A stretch of DNA of 8,310 nt, taken from contig CAMNAT010000069.1 of the NCBI GenBank assembly GCA_946531785.1, positions 1-8,310 on the forward strand, written 5' to 3'. Shown in pieces: positions 7,999 through 8,310 of this stretch. The position numbers were made by a program, and so were the translations under genes. Each line of letters starts with the position of its first letter. Positions within the stretch are counted from its first letter, which is position 1. This DNA comes from an uncultured Oscillospiraceae bacterium (GTDB lineage: Bacteria > Bacillota > Clostridia > UBA1381). Below the pieces are notes generated by a model, which was not told where the DNA came from, did no database searches, and saw nothing but the letters and a program-made list of their open reading frames with translations.

Positions 7999-8023
7999 TA
8001 TTGAAATCATCTGATTTTAATAT
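7998..8023. repeat. 26-base inverted repeat at the ParR-like stop codon
   Basis: ATATTGAAATCA (7998-8009) and TGATTTTAATAT (8012-8023) are reverse complements except for one position, separated by TC. The last base of the TGA stop is its first base. The left arm holds the first TATTGAAA copy, and the right arm holds a one-mismatch reverse-oriented copy that merges into the second direct copy. It could be a paired binding site for a dimeric DNA-binding protein. There is no T-run after it, so it is not a typical terminator. Confidence 0.6.
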
Positions 8024-8134
8024 TGAAAACAAGGCATTTCAGTATTGAAAAAACACCGCTTTGAGCAAAAAAATATACGCAGTATTGAAAATGATATGTT
8101 TCGGTATTGAAAACAGGAAAAAGCAATATTGATT
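7999..8134 (+). repeat. Phased direct-repeat (iteron-like) array, candidate centromere or replication origin
   Basis: The octamer TATTGAAA occurs at 7999, 8021, 8043, 8083 and 8105, with a degenerate sixth copy, TATTGATT, at 8127. Start-to-start distances are 22, 22, 40, 22 and 22 bases, so there are two triplets with exact 22-base phasing, close to two helical turns. Bases before the octamer are partly conserved too (TTTTAA, TTTCAG and TTTCGG before copies 2, 3 and 5), which makes imperfect palindromes such as TTTCAGTATTGAAA. Regular spacing that places sites on one face of the helix is typical of ParR-bound parC centromeres and of plasmid iterons bound by Rep proteins. The position next to a ParM/ParR-like pair favours parC. 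No Rep gene is visible here, so an origin cannot be excluded. Confidence 0.75.
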
Positions 8135-8139
8135 TTACT

Positions 8140-8310
8140 TTCTGAACAAACAAAAGGTCGGGATAATATATAATTCAAAGCAGGTATAACACCCATAAAA
8201 CAATTATTTGAAGCGGTTATGAAACCAATGAAAACTCATAAGAAATATAGATATACCAATGAAAAAGGATACCCTGTAATATGGGGTAAATCTCAAGAGA
8301 AATAGTTTCG
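8140..8310. other. AT-rich tail with no recognised gene
   Basis: This stretch follows the repeat array and runs to the right edge. It contains a perfect TATAAT at 8169-8174 but no acceptable -35 at 16-19 bases upstream. Apart from one doubtful short ORF (8219-8305), it shows no terminator, RNA gene or repeat that I can support. AT-richness beside iteron-like repeats would suit a DNA-unwinding element if the array were an origin. Confidence 0.4.
8219..8305 (+). CDS. Doubtful 28-residue ORF
   Basis: ATG 8219 to TAG 8305 encodes a lysine- and tyrosine-rich 28-residue peptide (starts MKPMKTHKKYRY, ends IWGKSQEK). The same frame is open back to 8174 without another ATG, GTG or TTG start. There is no convincing ribosome binding site, and the family is not recognised. 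The basic, aromatic composition is more protein-like than random AT-rich DNA, which is the only reason to list it. It may be a remnant of a longer gene. Confidence 0.2.
   Translation: MKPMKTHKKYRYTNEKGYPVIWGKSQEK

Noticed and set aside
7999..8134. CRISPR array
   Set aside because: The repeat core is only 8 bases with about 14 bases between copies. CRISPR repeats and spacers are each far longer.
8169..8174. Promoter based on a perfect TATAAT
   Set aside because: No TTGACA-like element or extended -10 TG lies at suitable spacing, and such hexamers are expected by chance in AT-rich DNA.
8270..8288. Hairpin TACCC...GGGTA near the right edge
   Set aside because: It has only five base pairs with a 9-base loop and no T-run, too weak to call a terminator.

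Overview
The window looks like the backbone of a mobile element (an integrative and conjugative element, a plasmid or a phage-plasmid) from an anaerobic Firmicute, most likely a Ruminococcus-like member of the Clostridia. This host guess is inference. It rests on the gene content (giant methylase-helicase 'polyvalent' protein, DUF3848-like protein, ParM-type actin with a small downstream partner), the AT-leaning codon use with frequent ATA isoleucine, and strong Shine-Dalgarno sites. All recognisable genes are on the + strand. No rRNA, tRNA, CRISPR array or transposase was seen.

Layout. Positions 2-5095 hold the 3' part of one very large gene that enters from the left edge. It encodes an N6-adenine-methyltransferase-like domain followed by an SNF2/DEAD-like superfamily 2 helicase and coiled-coil segments. 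Positions 5101-5736 form a self-contained cassette: an extended -10 promoter, a small calcineurin-like metallophosphoesterase gene (5162-5689) and a rho-independent terminator. Positions 5775-6356 encode an MT-A70 family DNA adenine methyltransferase whose catalytic DPPW motif is broken by an in-frame TGA exactly at the tryptophan codon. A DUF3848-like gene follows 3 bases later (6360-6719). Then comes a probable DNA-segregation pair: a ParM/StbA-type actin-like ATPase (6784-7704) and a small ParR-like adaptor (7708-7998).

Immediately after the ParR-like stop codon lies an array of six TATTGAAA-type direct repeats. They form two groups of three, each with exact 22-base spacing, and the first copy sits inside a 26-base inverted repeat. 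This looks like a centromere (parC) or an iteron origin. With the ParM/ParR-like genes it would make a complete type II-like partition module with the site downstream of the genes rather than in the upstream promoter region. The last ~170 bases hold only a doubtful 28-residue ORF.

The points most worth a second look are the phased repeat array and the nonsense codon in the methyltransferase active site.
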